Below, one piece after another: positions 8,475 to 16,316 of a stretch of 64,000 nucleotides of DNA. Every line of letters begins with the position of its first letter. Positions within the stretch are counted from its first letter, which is position 1. The stretch spans positions 69,047 through 133,046 of the forward strand of contig DHNP01000017.1 in the NCBI GenBank assembly GCA_002409585.1, read 5' to 3'. Position numbers and translations under genes: made by a program. Origin of the DNA: Ruminococcaceae bacterium UBA5413 (lineage in GTDB: Bacteria > Bacillota > Clostridia > Oscillospirales > Acutalibacteraceae). The notes below the pieces were generated by a model. The model was not told where the DNA came from. It saw only the letters and a list, made by a program, of their open reading frames with translations, and did no database searches.

Positions 8475-9723
8475 ACTTTTCCGCCTCCGATGCAAAACTG
8501 TTTTTTACGGACCTTTTCACTGCCTTACTGTTTACGGTGCAGCCTAACTCGCCGTCAGACATTTTTACCGTAATTTTGTCGCCGGTGCCTATGCCTTCAA
8601 CACTGCTTAAGGATTTGCCGTTCCTGCCGTAGACGGCGGCGTACCCACGCCCAAGTACCGAAAGAGGGCTTAAGGAGTTGAGCCTTAAGCCGGTTTCGGA
8701 CAAAAGTGCACGGCTTTTTGACATTTTATCTTTTACGGCTTTATTGAGCCTGCTTACGGTGCCGTCAAGGTTTATTCTGCGCGTTTCTACTGCCCCGAGG
8801 GGGTTTGTAAACACGCGGCTTTTCATAAAACCGTCTATTCTTTCCTTTGAGGAGCCTGTCTTTGCGGACATAGCCCTTAACATCCTGTCTTTCTGGTAAA
8901 GGACAGAGTAAAGAAGCTCGGCCGCGTCGGGTACGGCAAGCTCCGCGGCGGCCGACGGCGTCGGCGCGCGCAGGTCTGCCGCAAAGTCACATATGGTGAA
9001 GTCCGTTTCATGGCCTACGGCGGAAATGATGGGTATGCGCGACGCGGCTACCGCCCGCGCAACGCTTTCCTCGTTAAACGCCCATAAATCCTCTATGGAA
9101 CCGCCGCCGCGGCCGAGTATAATTACGTCCGCGCAGCCAGCGCGGTTAAAGCGCCCGATGGCGTCCGTTATCTGCGGGGCGGCGTTTTCCCCCTGTACAA
9201 GCACGGGGCAGAAGATTATACGGGCGGCGGGATACCTGCGGCCGAGTACGGTTATTATGTCGTGTACGGCAGCACCGGTGGGTGAGGTTATAACGCCTAT
9301 TTTTTCGGGAAAACGCGGTATTGGTTTTTTGCGTTCGGCGGCAAAAAGCCCCTCTTTTTCAAGCTTGTTTTTAAGCTGCTCAAACGCAAGGCTGAGGGCG
9401 CCTATGCCTTCGGGCTGCATGTCCTCTATATACAGCTGGTAACGGCCGGCTGCCTCGTAAACGCTGACTTTTCCGCGCGCTATGACTTTCATGCCGTCTG
9501 CCGGCCTGAACCGCAGGCGCGCGGCGTAACGTGAGAACATGACGGCGCTTACGGCGCACTTTTCGTCCTTCAGGGTAAAGTATAAATGCCCTGAACGGTA
9601 ATGACCCGTAAAGTTTGATATTTCACCGGCAATAAAAATGTTCGCGAGTTTTACGTCGCCGTCAAGCAGTGACTTTACGTACGTGTTAAGCTGCGTTACG
9701 GTAAGTACAAACGAGCCGGCCAT
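8467..9723 (-). CDS. xseA: Exodeoxyribonuclease VII large subunit
   Basis: A 418-residue protein of normal family length. An N-terminal OB-fold (about 1-100) contains VTQLNTYVKSLLD and GEISNFTGHYRSGHLYFTLKD. The catalytic domain contains IGVITSPTGAAVHDII, ILGRGGGSIEDLWAFNEE and ISAVGHETDFTICDFAADLRAPTPSAAAE, the conserved XseA blocks. A helical C-terminal region follows for binding XseB. The ATG at 9723 lies three bases after the stop of the TsaD-like gene, so the two are probably translationally coupled. Confidence 0.95.
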   Translation of the reverse strand: MAGSFVLTVTQLNTYVKSLLDGDVKLANIFIAGEISNFTGHYRSGHLYFTLKDEKCAVSAVMFSRYAARLRFRPADGMKVIARGKVSVYEAAGRYQLYIEDMQPEGIGALSLAFEQLKNKLEKEGLFAAERKKPIPRFPEKIGVITSPTGAAVHDIITVLGRRYPAARIIFCPVLVQGENAAPQITDAIGRFNRAGCADVIILGRGGGSIEDLWAFNEESVARAVAASRIPIISAVGHETDFTICDFAADLRAPTPSAAAELAVPDAAELLYSVLYQKDRMLRAMSAKTGSSKERIDGFMKSRVFTNPLGAVETRRINLDGTVSRLNKAVKDKMSKSRALLSETGLRLNSLSPLSVLGRGYAAVYGRNGKSLSSVEGIGTGDKITVKMSDGELGCTVNSKAVKRSVKNSFASEAEKYE

Positions 9724-9725
9724 TT

Positions 9726-10664
9726 TTAAACACCGCCTTTTTTAACCGCGGCAAGCACCGCGATGCCCGCGGCATTGTCGGAAGAATACTCAGGCGCCGC
9801 GAAGAAAGCACCGTATTTTTCCGTTAATGCTTTACGTATGGCTGCATTTGAGGTAACCCCTCCGGCAAAGACAAGCGGCAGGCTGCCGAATTTTTTTATA
9901 AGCGCTTCGGACATTCCGTCCAATGCGGCAAGTACGGACTGTATGCAGTACGATGCTATATCTTCTTTTGGGAAACCTTTTGAGAGCATGGCGGCGCACC
10001 TGTTCTCTACACCGGAAAGGGAACAGTCGGCGCCTTTCATACAAGGCTTTATTTTAAATTCTGCACGGGATTTAAGCGCAAGCTTTTCAAGCTCCGCCCC
10101 GGCGGGGAACCCGAGCCCGAGCATCCTGCCGACCCTGTCAACGGCCTGCCCGCCTTTAAGGTCGAGCGACTGGGCGGCTATCTGCGTACTGATGATATTA
10201 CCCGCGTCTGGCGAAACCAAAAGTGCCTCTGTCGTACCGCCCGAAACGTGGAAAGCGATAAAACGTCCGGACAAGAGGCCCAGCTTGCCGGCGGAATATA
10301 GAGCCGCCGCTATGTGCCCCTGCTGGTGTGAAAAAGTGTAAAGCGGTATCCCAAGTGAAAGTGAAACGGCCTTAGCCGCGCAGCAGCCTGCCAAAAAGCA
10401 CGGCATATATGAGCCTTCCATGCTTCGCGGCTTGTCCGAAACTCCCGCCGCCGTAAGGCTTTTGCCGCTGAAGCGCAGGCTTTCAAGCACTTCGGGCAGC
10501 TGGCGTACATGGTAAAAGACGGCATCGCTCTGCCTTAGGCCGAGCCTGCCGTGTTCCACGGGCAGCATTTTTTTTGACATATGCATTTGCCCGCCGTCAA
10601 AAAATGCGGCGGAAGTAGTGTAGTTGCTTGTATCTATGCCGAGAGTGCTAAGCATCCTTTTCAC
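9726..10664 (-). CDS. Kae1/TsaD-like domain protein (TsaD paralogue)
   Basis: A 312-residue ASKHA-fold protein with LGIDTSNYTTSAAFF at the N-terminus, FSHQQGHIAAAL in the middle and VFAGGVTSNAAIRK at the end, the general TsaD/Kae1 plan. True TsaD makes the t6A modification of tRNA and has a metal site usually written H-x-E-G-H. Here it reads HQQGH, so Gln replaces the Glu. VSGGTTE resembles the nucleotide loop. Paralogues of this kind occur in Clostridia next to nusB and xseA and their function is not established, so I give no gene symbol. It takes the place that folD often has in Bacillus. The start may be GTG 10664 or ATG 10655; both overlap the end of nusB. Confidence 0.8.
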   Translation of the reverse strand: MKRMLSTLGIDTSNYTTSAAFFDGGQMHMSKKMLPVEHGRLGLRQSDAVFYHVRQLPEVLESLRFSGKSLTAAGVSDKPRSMEGSYMPCFLAGCCAAKAVSLSLGIPLYTFSHQQGHIAAALYSAGKLGLLSGRFIAFHVSGGTTEALLVSPDAGNIISTQIAAQSLDLKGGQAVDRVGRMLGLGFPAGAELEKLALKSRAEFKIKPCMKGADCSLSGVENRCAAMLSKGFPKEDIASYCIQSVLAALDGMSEALIKKFGSLPLVFAGGVTSNAAIRKALTEKYGAFFAAPEYSSDNAAGIAVLAAVKKGGV

Positions 10665-11055
10665 CGATTTCCTTTGCGGCCGAACCGAGCACGCCGTTTA
10701 CAAACGGCGCATCCTCAGCCCCGCCGTACTTGCCCGCTATGAGGACGGCTTCGTTTATGGAGACGCTTACGGGGATGTCCTTTTCAAACATCATTTCGTA
10801 AAGTGCGAGCCTTAAAACGGAGAGGGTGACTTTTGAAAGGCGGGCGAAGGACCAGCCGCGTATATATTTTTTAATCATGCCGTCCAGAGCTTCCTCGTTT
10901 GCCTCTACCCCGCACGCCGTCTTTTGGGCGAAAGCGTCTATGCCGCCGTCGTAAACGCCCTCGTCACCGGCTATGTTTTCCGTAACGGTGCTTTTGTTTA
11001 TGCTGCTTTCGAATATAAGCGCGAACGCCTGCTCGCGCGCCTTGTGCCTTGTCAT
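10648..11055 (-). CDS. nusB: Transcription antitermination factor NusB
   Basis: A 135-residue all-helical protein. MTRHKAREQAFALIFES is the family N-terminus, and VSINEAVLIAGKYGG and FVNGVLGSAAKEI are the conserved C-terminal blocks. NusB binds boxA RNA with NusE (S10) and supports transcription of rRNA operons. The frame is open further upstream, but the ATG at 11055 is preceded by GGAGGG and matches the family start exactly. It follows spoIIIAH after a hairpin at 11086-11110. Confidence 0.95.
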   Translation of the reverse strand: MTRHKAREQAFALIFESSINKSTVTENIAGDEGVYDGGIDAFAQKTACGVEANEEALDGMIKKYIRGWSFARLSKVTLSVLRLALYEMMFEKDIPVSVSINEAVLIAGKYGGAEDAPFVNGVLGSAAKEIGEKDA

Positions 11056-11085
11056 GTTTCCCTCCGGAATGTTATTAAAATTAAA

Positions 11086-11110
11086 GGCCCTCCAGCGTAT
11101 GTGGAAGGCC
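11086..11110 (-). terminator. Hairpin between spoIIIAH and nusB (likely terminator or attenuator)
   Basis: GGCCCTCCA (11086-11094) pairs with TGGAAGGCC (11102-11110) with one mismatch. On the minus strand it is followed by TTTAATTTT; on the plus strand by GATTTTTT. It would separate sporulation transcripts from the housekeeping nusB-ispA genes. Confidence 0.6.
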
Positions 11111-11188
11111 GATTTTTTATAAATTATATTTTCAAACATCCACTGAGATATTATACCACAGTTTTTTTCAAAACAACAGCATAAGCTT

Positions 11189-11764
11189 TTATTTGTTCTC
11201 TATAATCTTAATTTTGTCATATGAAATGCCGGACTGGCCGGATATGATGTCTTTAATGATGATTGCGTCGTCCTGGGCCGTGCCCTTAGGCTCTACGACG
11301 ACGGCACATTCGCCGTTTTCTATTGAAACTATGCAGTTCGCAAAGCCCTTTGCCTTTATGAGGTTTTCTATGCTGTTTTCCTTAAGTATGTTGTCGGCTA
11401 TGGCGGCTGCTTTTGTTACGGCTTCTTTTTTGGCGGTGTCGTCTGACTTTGCGTTTCCGAGCACGTCGCTTATGGTTTCTTTTGCGGCGTCCCTTGCCTT
11501 CTGCCTTGAAAGTTCGGCTTCGGCGAAGTAGTCGCTCTTACTTGTTTTCGCTGCTGCCGCCGCCTTTGACGAACCGGCCGGCTTTGAGGTTATGGCGCTG
11601 CCGGACGCGTTTACAAAAAGAGTCTGGCCGAGCTGCCTGCCCGAAGTTACCGCATCGGTCGCCGGCAGCTTTGTGCTGCCTGATAAAGCAAAGTTTAAAT
11701 ATACGGCCGCGCCCAGTGCGACAACCAACGCCGCAAGTACGAGCTGCCGCTTTCCGATACTCAT
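11189..11764 (-). CDS. spoIIIAH: Stage III sporulation protein AH
   Basis: A 191-residue protein with a short cytoplasmic tail, one membrane helix (about 8-27), a low-complexity Ala/Ser/Lys linker and a C-terminal EscJ/PilP-like ring domain ending in SYDKIKIIENK. In Bacillus, SpoIIIAH in the mother-cell membrane binds SpoIIQ in the forespore to form the feeding-tube channel. The start ATG at 11764 lies 25 bases after the spoIIIAG stop. The position at the end of the eight-gene operon is conserved. Confidence 0.9.
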   Translation of the reverse strand: MSIGKRQLVLAALVVALGAAVYLNFALSGSTKLPATDAVTSGRQLGQTLFVNASGSAITSKPAGSSKAAAAAKTSKSDYFAEAELSRQKARDAAKETISDVLGNAKSDDTAKKEAVTKAAAIADNILKENSIENLIKAKGFANCIVSIENGECAVVVEPKGTAQDDAIIIKDIISGQSGISYDKIKIIENK

Positions 11765-11789
11765 GACCTTTATTCCCCCTGTTTAAGTT

Positions 11790-12347
11790 TTATTTTGCTT
11801 TTAAGACGCACACCCGCACTGAAGTAACGTGGAGCGCGGTCGTTACAGCGTTGACTATGTTTTGCTTTACGGCGGGGTCGTCCCCGCCGTCGCATACGAC
11901 TACGACGCCTTTTATGACGGGCTGTACCTGTGTTACGGCAAGCGCGCTTTCGGAACCGTCGTCGTTTTTAACGAGGAGGTAGGTTTTTTCGCTGCTCTCT
12001 TCCGACTGGCCGCTGGCCGTCTGTCCGCTTTTTTTATCTTCCGTCGCATATATGCTTTCCTCGGTCTGCTCAAGGGTGACCATCACTTTTGCGCTGCCTG
12101 CGCCTTCTATTTGCGTTATAATACCTGTCAGGCTGCTTTCGAGCCGCGTTTCGTATTCCTGCGCCGCGGCGCTGTACGACGGCGACTCCGAAGCGCCGGT
12201 GCTTTTTCCGCTTGGGATAAGGCTCGAGAGAAAGATAAGCAATATACCGGCAAAGCCCGCGAAAATGACTATTTTTCTGTACTTGCCGTTTTCAAGGAGC
12301 CTGCCCGCCGATGTGCTTTTTTTGTCCGCTTTTTTATCAGCCGTCAT
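11790..12347 (-). CDS. spoIIIAG: Stage III sporulation protein AG
   Basis: A protein of about 185 residues with one membrane helix (about 25-45) followed by a ring-forming domain. YETRLESSLTGIITQIEGAGSAKVMVTLE in spaced form and KGVVVVCDGGDDPAVKQNIVNAV are recognisable family blocks. SpoIIIAG forms a large oligomeric ring in the mother-cell membrane in Bacillus. I choose the ATG at 12347 (MTADKKADKK) because GGAGG lies about 11 bases upstream. This start overlaps spoIIIAF by 11 bases. Confidence 0.88.
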   Translation of the reverse strand: MTADKKADKKSTSAGRLLENGKYRKIVIFAGFAGILLIFLSSLIPSGKSTGASESPSYSAAAQEYETRLESSLTGIITQIEGAGSAKVMVTLEQTEESIYATEDKKSGQTASGQSEESSEKTYLLVKNDDGSESALAVTQVQPVIKGVVVVCDGGDDPAVKQNIVNAVTTALHVTSVRVCVLKAK

Positions 12348-12816
12348 CTGTAGCAACCTCCGCTTTAAATCCCAGTGTTTTTTCAAGGCCTGCCGAAACC
12401 CGTCCGATATCCGCGGCATTTTCTTTTCCTATGGTGACAATCACTTTATTAATTGATATGCGCCCGTCTGCGTCCGTATCCATACTAACCGAAACATTTT
12501 TGCACCTGACGTTCATGCTTTTGAGCTGTGCTGCTATAAGGTTTTTGATGCTGCTCTGCGCGGCCGTTTCCATCTGGCCTTTTACGGCGGAGTTTAAAGA
12601 CGTGCTGCCGGAGGCGGTTTCGCCGCTGCTTTTGATATTCATGCTTATCTTAGGGACTGCCTTTGAGAGGGGCATGATTATGGCGCATATTATAAAAGCG
12701 CCTATGACAAACTTTGCCATGCGCTCCATGGTTCCGCTCGGCGCGAGGCTTTGCAGCAGCGCCGCCGCAAGCGCGGACATGCATATAACCGAGGCCCACT
12801 CGCGTATTTCACTCAT
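12337..12816 (-). CDS. spoIIIAF: Stage III sporulation protein AF
   Basis: A 159-residue protein with two N-terminal membrane helices (about 8-28 and 35-52) and a soluble C-terminal domain with VRCKNVSVSMDTDADGRISI. The ATG at 12816 (MSEIREWA) has AGGAGGCGC in front and overlaps the spoIIIAE stop by four bases. The longer frame upstream runs inside spoIIIAE. Order and length match the SpoIIIAF family, a component of the mother-cell part of the channel. Confidence 0.88.
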   Translation of the reverse strand: MSEIREWASVICMSALAAALLQSLAPSGTMERMAKFVIGAFIICAIIMPLSKAVPKISMNIKSSGETASGSTSLNSAVKGQMETAAQSSIKNLIAAQLKSMNVRCKNVSVSMDTDADGRISINKVIVTIGKENAADIGRVSAGLEKTLGFKAEVATDDG

Positions 12817-13973
12817 GATGCGCCTCCTATTATCAGCATTAAAGCAGTAGATATGATAAGCACGGTTATGCTGCACAGCAGAACGGCGAGTATGGTAGAC
12901 GTAACGTCGGCCGAGGACTTCAGCAGGGACGTTACTTCGTCAAGCCCGAACATCTGGCCTATGCCGGAGCAGATGTTGAGCATTATTATCCAAAGGATAC
13001 ACTCTATGACTATAGGTAAAAAAATAAATATGCCCGCAAGGAGCCCGAAGGCGCACACGCCGGACTTAAGCATTTTGATGCAGCCGTTTACGGTGTTCAT
13101 CGCTTCACCGAGTGCGTTGCCGACAACAGGCACAAAACTGCTGACGACAAACTTCACGGCTTTGGAGCCTGTCCTGTCTATTGATGAAGCGGCTATGGAG
13201 TGCATTGTTACAAGGCTCGTGAAAAGCGTCATGCAGAGGCCTATTATCCACTTTGCCGCTTTATTTAAGGCTGAACATATGCCGGAAAGCTTTATGCCTG
13301 GAGACACGGAAGAAACAACCGACATGGCAAGCAGTATGTTTAGCAGAGGTACGAGAAAGTCTGCAGCCAGTACTGAAACGGCGTTGCCGGCCGTAAGCAT
13401 CAGCAGGTTCCATGAGCTTGCCTGTGCAGGCTGGCCTGCCGCCACCATTATCCCCGTGACCACCGGGACGCACGCAAGCATAAACTCGGACGACCCTTTA
13501 AGTACGTTGGCGGCATCGTTTATGCATGTGACGAGCGGCGTGACTACGACGGTGCATATGCACAGCGTGCCGACCATGCTTATGACCCCGCCGAGGGGCT
13601 GTTCCCCAAATGAGAGCTTCATGCCGTTAAGCAGCGCGCACAGCAGGATGACGGTTATTACTTTGCAGAATACCAAAAAGGGGCTTTTAAATTTGTCGGT
13701 AAAGATATTTACCGCTTTCTCAAAAAAATTCTGCGGCGTAACCGATTTTATTTCGTTTATATCAGTGCCTGTGACGCCTATGTCCTCAAGCGAGTCCATT
13801 GTGCCGGCCGGCAGTTCTTCTTTAAGTTTGTCCGCGCCGCTTGCCTTGAGCTGCTCGCCGTAGTACTCCGCGTAAACGCCGCTTTCCGCGGAGGCCGTAC
13901 TTTCCGCGTGCGCCGGAACGGCGGTAAGAAAGGCGAGAAGAAGCGCCGCGGCAGCACAAAAGATTTTTTTCAT
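12813..13973 (-). CDS. spoIIIAE: Stage III sporulation protein AE
   Basis: A 386-residue polytopic membrane protein with an N-terminal signal-like helix (about 1-23, ending in AHAES) and about seven further hydrophobic segments. YYGEQLKASGADKLKEELP and the PVVTGIMVAAGQPAQASSWN region are typical of SpoIIIAE. It is the main membrane component of the SpoIIIA complex. A long open frame on the other strand across this gene is a coding shadow. It overlaps spoIIIAD by four bases. Confidence 0.92.
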   Translation of the reverse strand: MKKIFCAAAALLLAFLTAVPAHAESTASAESGVYAEYYGEQLKASGADKLKEELPAGTMDSLEDIGVTGTDINEIKSVTPQNFFEKAVNIFTDKFKSPFLVFCKVITVILLCALLNGMKLSFGEQPLGGVISMVGTLCICTVVVTPLVTCINDAANVLKGSSEFMLACVPVVTGIMVAAGQPAQASSWNLLMLTAGNAVSVLAADFLVPLLNILLAMSVVSSVSPGIKLSGICSALNKAAKWIIGLCMTLFTSLVTMHSIAASSIDRTGSKAVKFVVSSFVPVVGNALGEAMNTVNGCIKMLKSGVCAFGLLAGIFIFLPIVIECILWIIMLNICSGIGQMFGLDEVTSLLKSSADVTSTILAVLLCSITVLIISTALMLIIGGAS

Positions 13974-14371
13974 CCTTTACCACCAATCAGTTCCGTAGCG
14001 GTTTTTGCAATTTCTTCGAAAAGCGGGAGGGAGATTATGACTATGAAGACCTTTCCGGCAATCTCGGTTTTCGAGGCCAGCGCATCCTCGCCGGCGTCCC
14101 TGCACGAGTCAGCCGCGAACTGCGTCAAAAAGCATATGCCGAGCGTTTTAAGCAGTATGCCGGTGTACTTTGAGGAAAGGCCGGCCGACTTTAGGAATGT
14201 GCTTATCTCCTTTACGGCGGGCATTATGTTTGCGAAGACGGCAAATAAAATGAAAAGCCCCGCCGCAATGCTAAGCACGACGGCGTACTCTGTATTGTAG
14301 CGTTTCAGCATGACGGATATTATGGCGGTTAAAATGGCTATGCCCGCTATACCTATGATGTTCATGTTCAT
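13970..14371 (-). CDS. spoIIIAD: Stage III sporulation protein AD
   Basis: A 133-residue protein of normal length with four membrane helices and the family block YTGILLKTLGICFLTQFAAD. It overlaps both neighbours by four bases. It is thought to sit with SpoIIIAC and SpoIIIAE at the base of the channel. Confidence 0.92.
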   Translation of the reverse strand: MNMNIIGIAGIAILTAIISVMLKRYNTEYAVVLSIAAGLFILFAVFANIMPAVKEISTFLKSAGLSSKYTGILLKTLGICFLTQFAADSCRDAGEDALASKTEIAGKVFIVIISLPLFEEIAKTATELIGGKG

Positions 14372-14562
14372 AGCCCGAATATGGATTTGATTGTTTTAAA
14401 AAGTACGCTTATCTGCTTTACCACCATCATAAGGACTACTATAAGCCCCGCAAGCGTTGTCATAAGCGCCTGCTCCTCCCTCCCGGCGCGCGTGAGCAGC
14501 TGGTTAAGCACCGCGACTATTATGCCTATAGCGGCTATTTTAAAGATCAGATCCACATCCAT
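14368..14562 (-). CDS. spoIIIAC: Stage III sporulation protein AC
   Basis: A 64-residue two-helix membrane protein (about 6-25 and 35-55) that begins MDVDLIFKIAAIGIIVAVLN, the family signature. GGAGGAAATAAA precedes the ATG at 14562. An 85-base gap separates it from spoIIIAB, the only real gap inside the operon. Confidence 0.93.
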   Translation of the reverse strand: MDVDLIFKIAAIGIIVAVLNQLLTRAGREEQALMTTLAGLIVVLMMVVKQISVLFKTIKSIFGL

Positions 14563-14647
14563 TTTATTTCCTCCTGCTTTTAATGCGGCCGTTGAAGGCC
14601 GCGCGGCCTTGGCTTTGCCGCCATGCGGCTTGCACCGGGGTGAAGGT

Positions 14648-15145
14648 TTAAATAAGCAGAAGCGACAGCGATATCCCCGCGAAGATGCCGAGCATTTGGT
14701 AAAGCCGCGACTTGCGTGCCTGCTCGTCTTTTGCGTTTTTCAGGTTTTCCGCAGCAAGCTGGGAGTAAAGCCGGCAGTGGGAAATCTGCCCGTTTGTGTC
14801 GCTTGTCCCGAAACCTTCGCCAAAACCGAGGAGCAGCTCGCAGTCTTTTGCGCTGAACCCTTCGTTTTCGGCTTCTGACTTAACGGCGGATATCCAGGCT
14901 TCACCGAAAGATGAGCCGTCCCTGCCGTACTTTATGCAGTCTGATAAAAAATCAAGCCCGGCGCCGTGCTTTGCGACTATCTCGTCAACGGGCGCCGCGG
15001 AGTAACGCACTTCGGCGCCGGCTGATGTTATAAATATTAAAAACCTCTCAAGCTTTTCCACTCTTAGCGCGAGCTTATGCGATTCCATATATCCCGCAAG
15101 CGTCCCCGACGCTATAAGTATCAGCGAGCCTAAAATCTTCAGCAA
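14648..15145 (-). CDS. spoIIIAB: Stage III sporulation protein AB
   Basis: A protein of about 165 residues with terminal membrane helices (about 1-20 and 148-165) and a helical middle. LLKILGSLILIASGTLAGY matches the SpoIIIAB start, so the start must lie here although spoIIIAA is still being read. I prefer TTG at 15145, with GGGTGAT just upstream; GTG at 15154 is the alternative. Either choice gives an out-of-frame overlap with spoIIIAA of 71 or 80 bases. The family resembles the GspF-like membrane proteins of secretion systems. Confidence 0.9.
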   Translation of the reverse strand: MLKILGSLILIASGTLAGYMESHKLALRVEKLERFLIFITSAGAEVRYSAAPVDEIVAKHGAGLDFLSDCIKYGRDGSSFGEAWISAVKSEAENEGFSAKDCELLLGFGEGFGTSDTNGQISHCRLYSQLAAENLKNAKDEQARKSRLYQMLGIFAGISLSLLLI

Positions 15146-16118
15146 GCAAATCACCCGTTTTATATATACCGCTGACGGTGCCCGGCACTTTGCCGCCGAG
15201 CATGACTATATTTTCGAAGGCGCCTGTCCTGAGAAGCCCCGCCGCCTGCCGCCGCTTCAAAAGTTCCTCTATGCTTCCGGCGTGTATGCTCGCGACTACG
15301 GCGGCTCCGGCGTTGAGGCTCTGCTCTACGGCGGATGCTTCGGCCTGCGTACCGAGCTCGTCGCATACTATGAACTGCGGTGAAAGCGCGCGTATGGCCT
15401 GCATGATCCCGCCGGCCTTAGGGTACCCGTCGAGTACGTCGCAGCAAGGCCCTAAGTCGTTCTGCGGTACTCCGAGGTATGTGCCGGCAATTTCCCCGCG
15501 CTCGTCTACGACAGTCACTTTTTTGCTTTCACCGTTTTCACCGCATGAAAGCTGCCGCGCTATGTCCCTTAATATAGTCGTCTTGCCGCTCGAGGGCGCG
15601 CCGGCAAGCAGCAGGCCGCCGGAAAGGGAGCTTTTAAGCTCTGCCATGATTGCATCGGCACAGCCTATAACTTCACGCGCGACCCTTACGTTTATGGATG
15701 AAATATCTTTCATGCCGCATACGTTCCCGTCTTTAAATACCGCCGTGCCGCATATGCCTACCCTGTGCCCGCCGTAAACCGTTATGTACCCGTTCCTGAT
15801 TTCATTTTCATGGCTGTAAACGGAGTATCCGCATATGTTTTTAAAACTTCCGTCCAAGTCCTCTTTCGTTGCCGTAAGGCATGCTTCTGCCGGGCAGCGT
15901 GTAAGCCTGCCGGACCTGCCTAAAAAATATATCCCGCCGGTACAGCACAGCGACACGGGGCGGCCTGCACGCAGGCGTATCTCCTGTGCCGAGTTTTTTA
16001 CTTCAGGGGGAAGGGCGTGAAGGCAGTCTCCGATTTTTCCGCAGAGCGCGTTTGCGGCCGTGTCAAACCTTCCATTGGTTTTCAGTTCCGTTTCCACTGA
16101 CTTGTCCTCTCCTTTCAT
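15075..16118 (-). CDS. spoIIIAA: Stage III sporulation protein AA (secretion-type ATPase)
   Basis: A 347-residue ATPase related to type II/IV secretion motors. Walker A is GAPSSGKTT (about 195-203) and Walker B-like FIVCDELGTQ (about 254-263). VASIHAGSIEELLKRR is the conserved sensor block. It is longer than the Bacillus protein of about 307 residues. The last 25 or so residues are encoded across the start of spoIIIAB and may be dispensable. GGAGAGG precedes the ATG at 16118. In Bacillus the operon is made by sigma-E in the mother cell; I could not assign a convincing sigma-E promoter here. Confidence 0.93.
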   Translation of the reverse strand: MKGEDKSVETELKTNGRFDTAANALCGKIGDCLHALPPEVKNSAQEIRLRAGRPVSLCCTGGIYFLGRSGRLTRCPAEACLTATKEDLDGSFKNICGYSVYSHENEIRNGYITVYGGHRVGICGTAVFKDGNVCGMKDISSINVRVAREVIGCADAIMAELKSSLSGGLLLAGAPSSGKTTILRDIARQLSCGENGESKKVTVVDERGEIAGTYLGVPQNDLGPCCDVLDGYPKAGGIMQAIRALSPQFIVCDELGTQAEASAVEQSLNAGAAVVASIHAGSIEELLKRRQAAGLLRTGAFENIVMLGGKVPGTVSGIYKTGDLLAEDFRLADTYSVGDACGIYGIA

Positions 16119-16316
16119 AACATAAATATGGACAAAGCCGCGGGCTTAGAACCGAAAAATAAACGCCGTCCGTTAAACGCGGGCGGCGGAGCGCTTTTTG
16201 GGGTAAATAATATTTTTCGCGCGCGGCTTCTAGCGTAACGCGTTAAGGCGTATTTTTTATCTTTTACTGTAAATAATTATTATAAGAGCAATCTGTTTAT
16301 ACAGGAGGATGACGAT

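Noticed and set aside
12751..13863. 370-codon open frame on the plus strand
   Set aside because: It lies exactly opposite spoIIIAE, has Ser/Thr/Pro-rich shadow composition and no recognisable domain.
15178..15777. 199-codon plus-strand frame
   Set aside because: Opposite strand of spoIIIAA, whose motifs are clear; no SD and no family features.
16119..16260. Sigma-E promoter for the spoIIIA operon
   Set aside because: CCATATTTATG-like sequence lies just before the SD, but the spacing to a -10 box does not fit, so no promoter was called.
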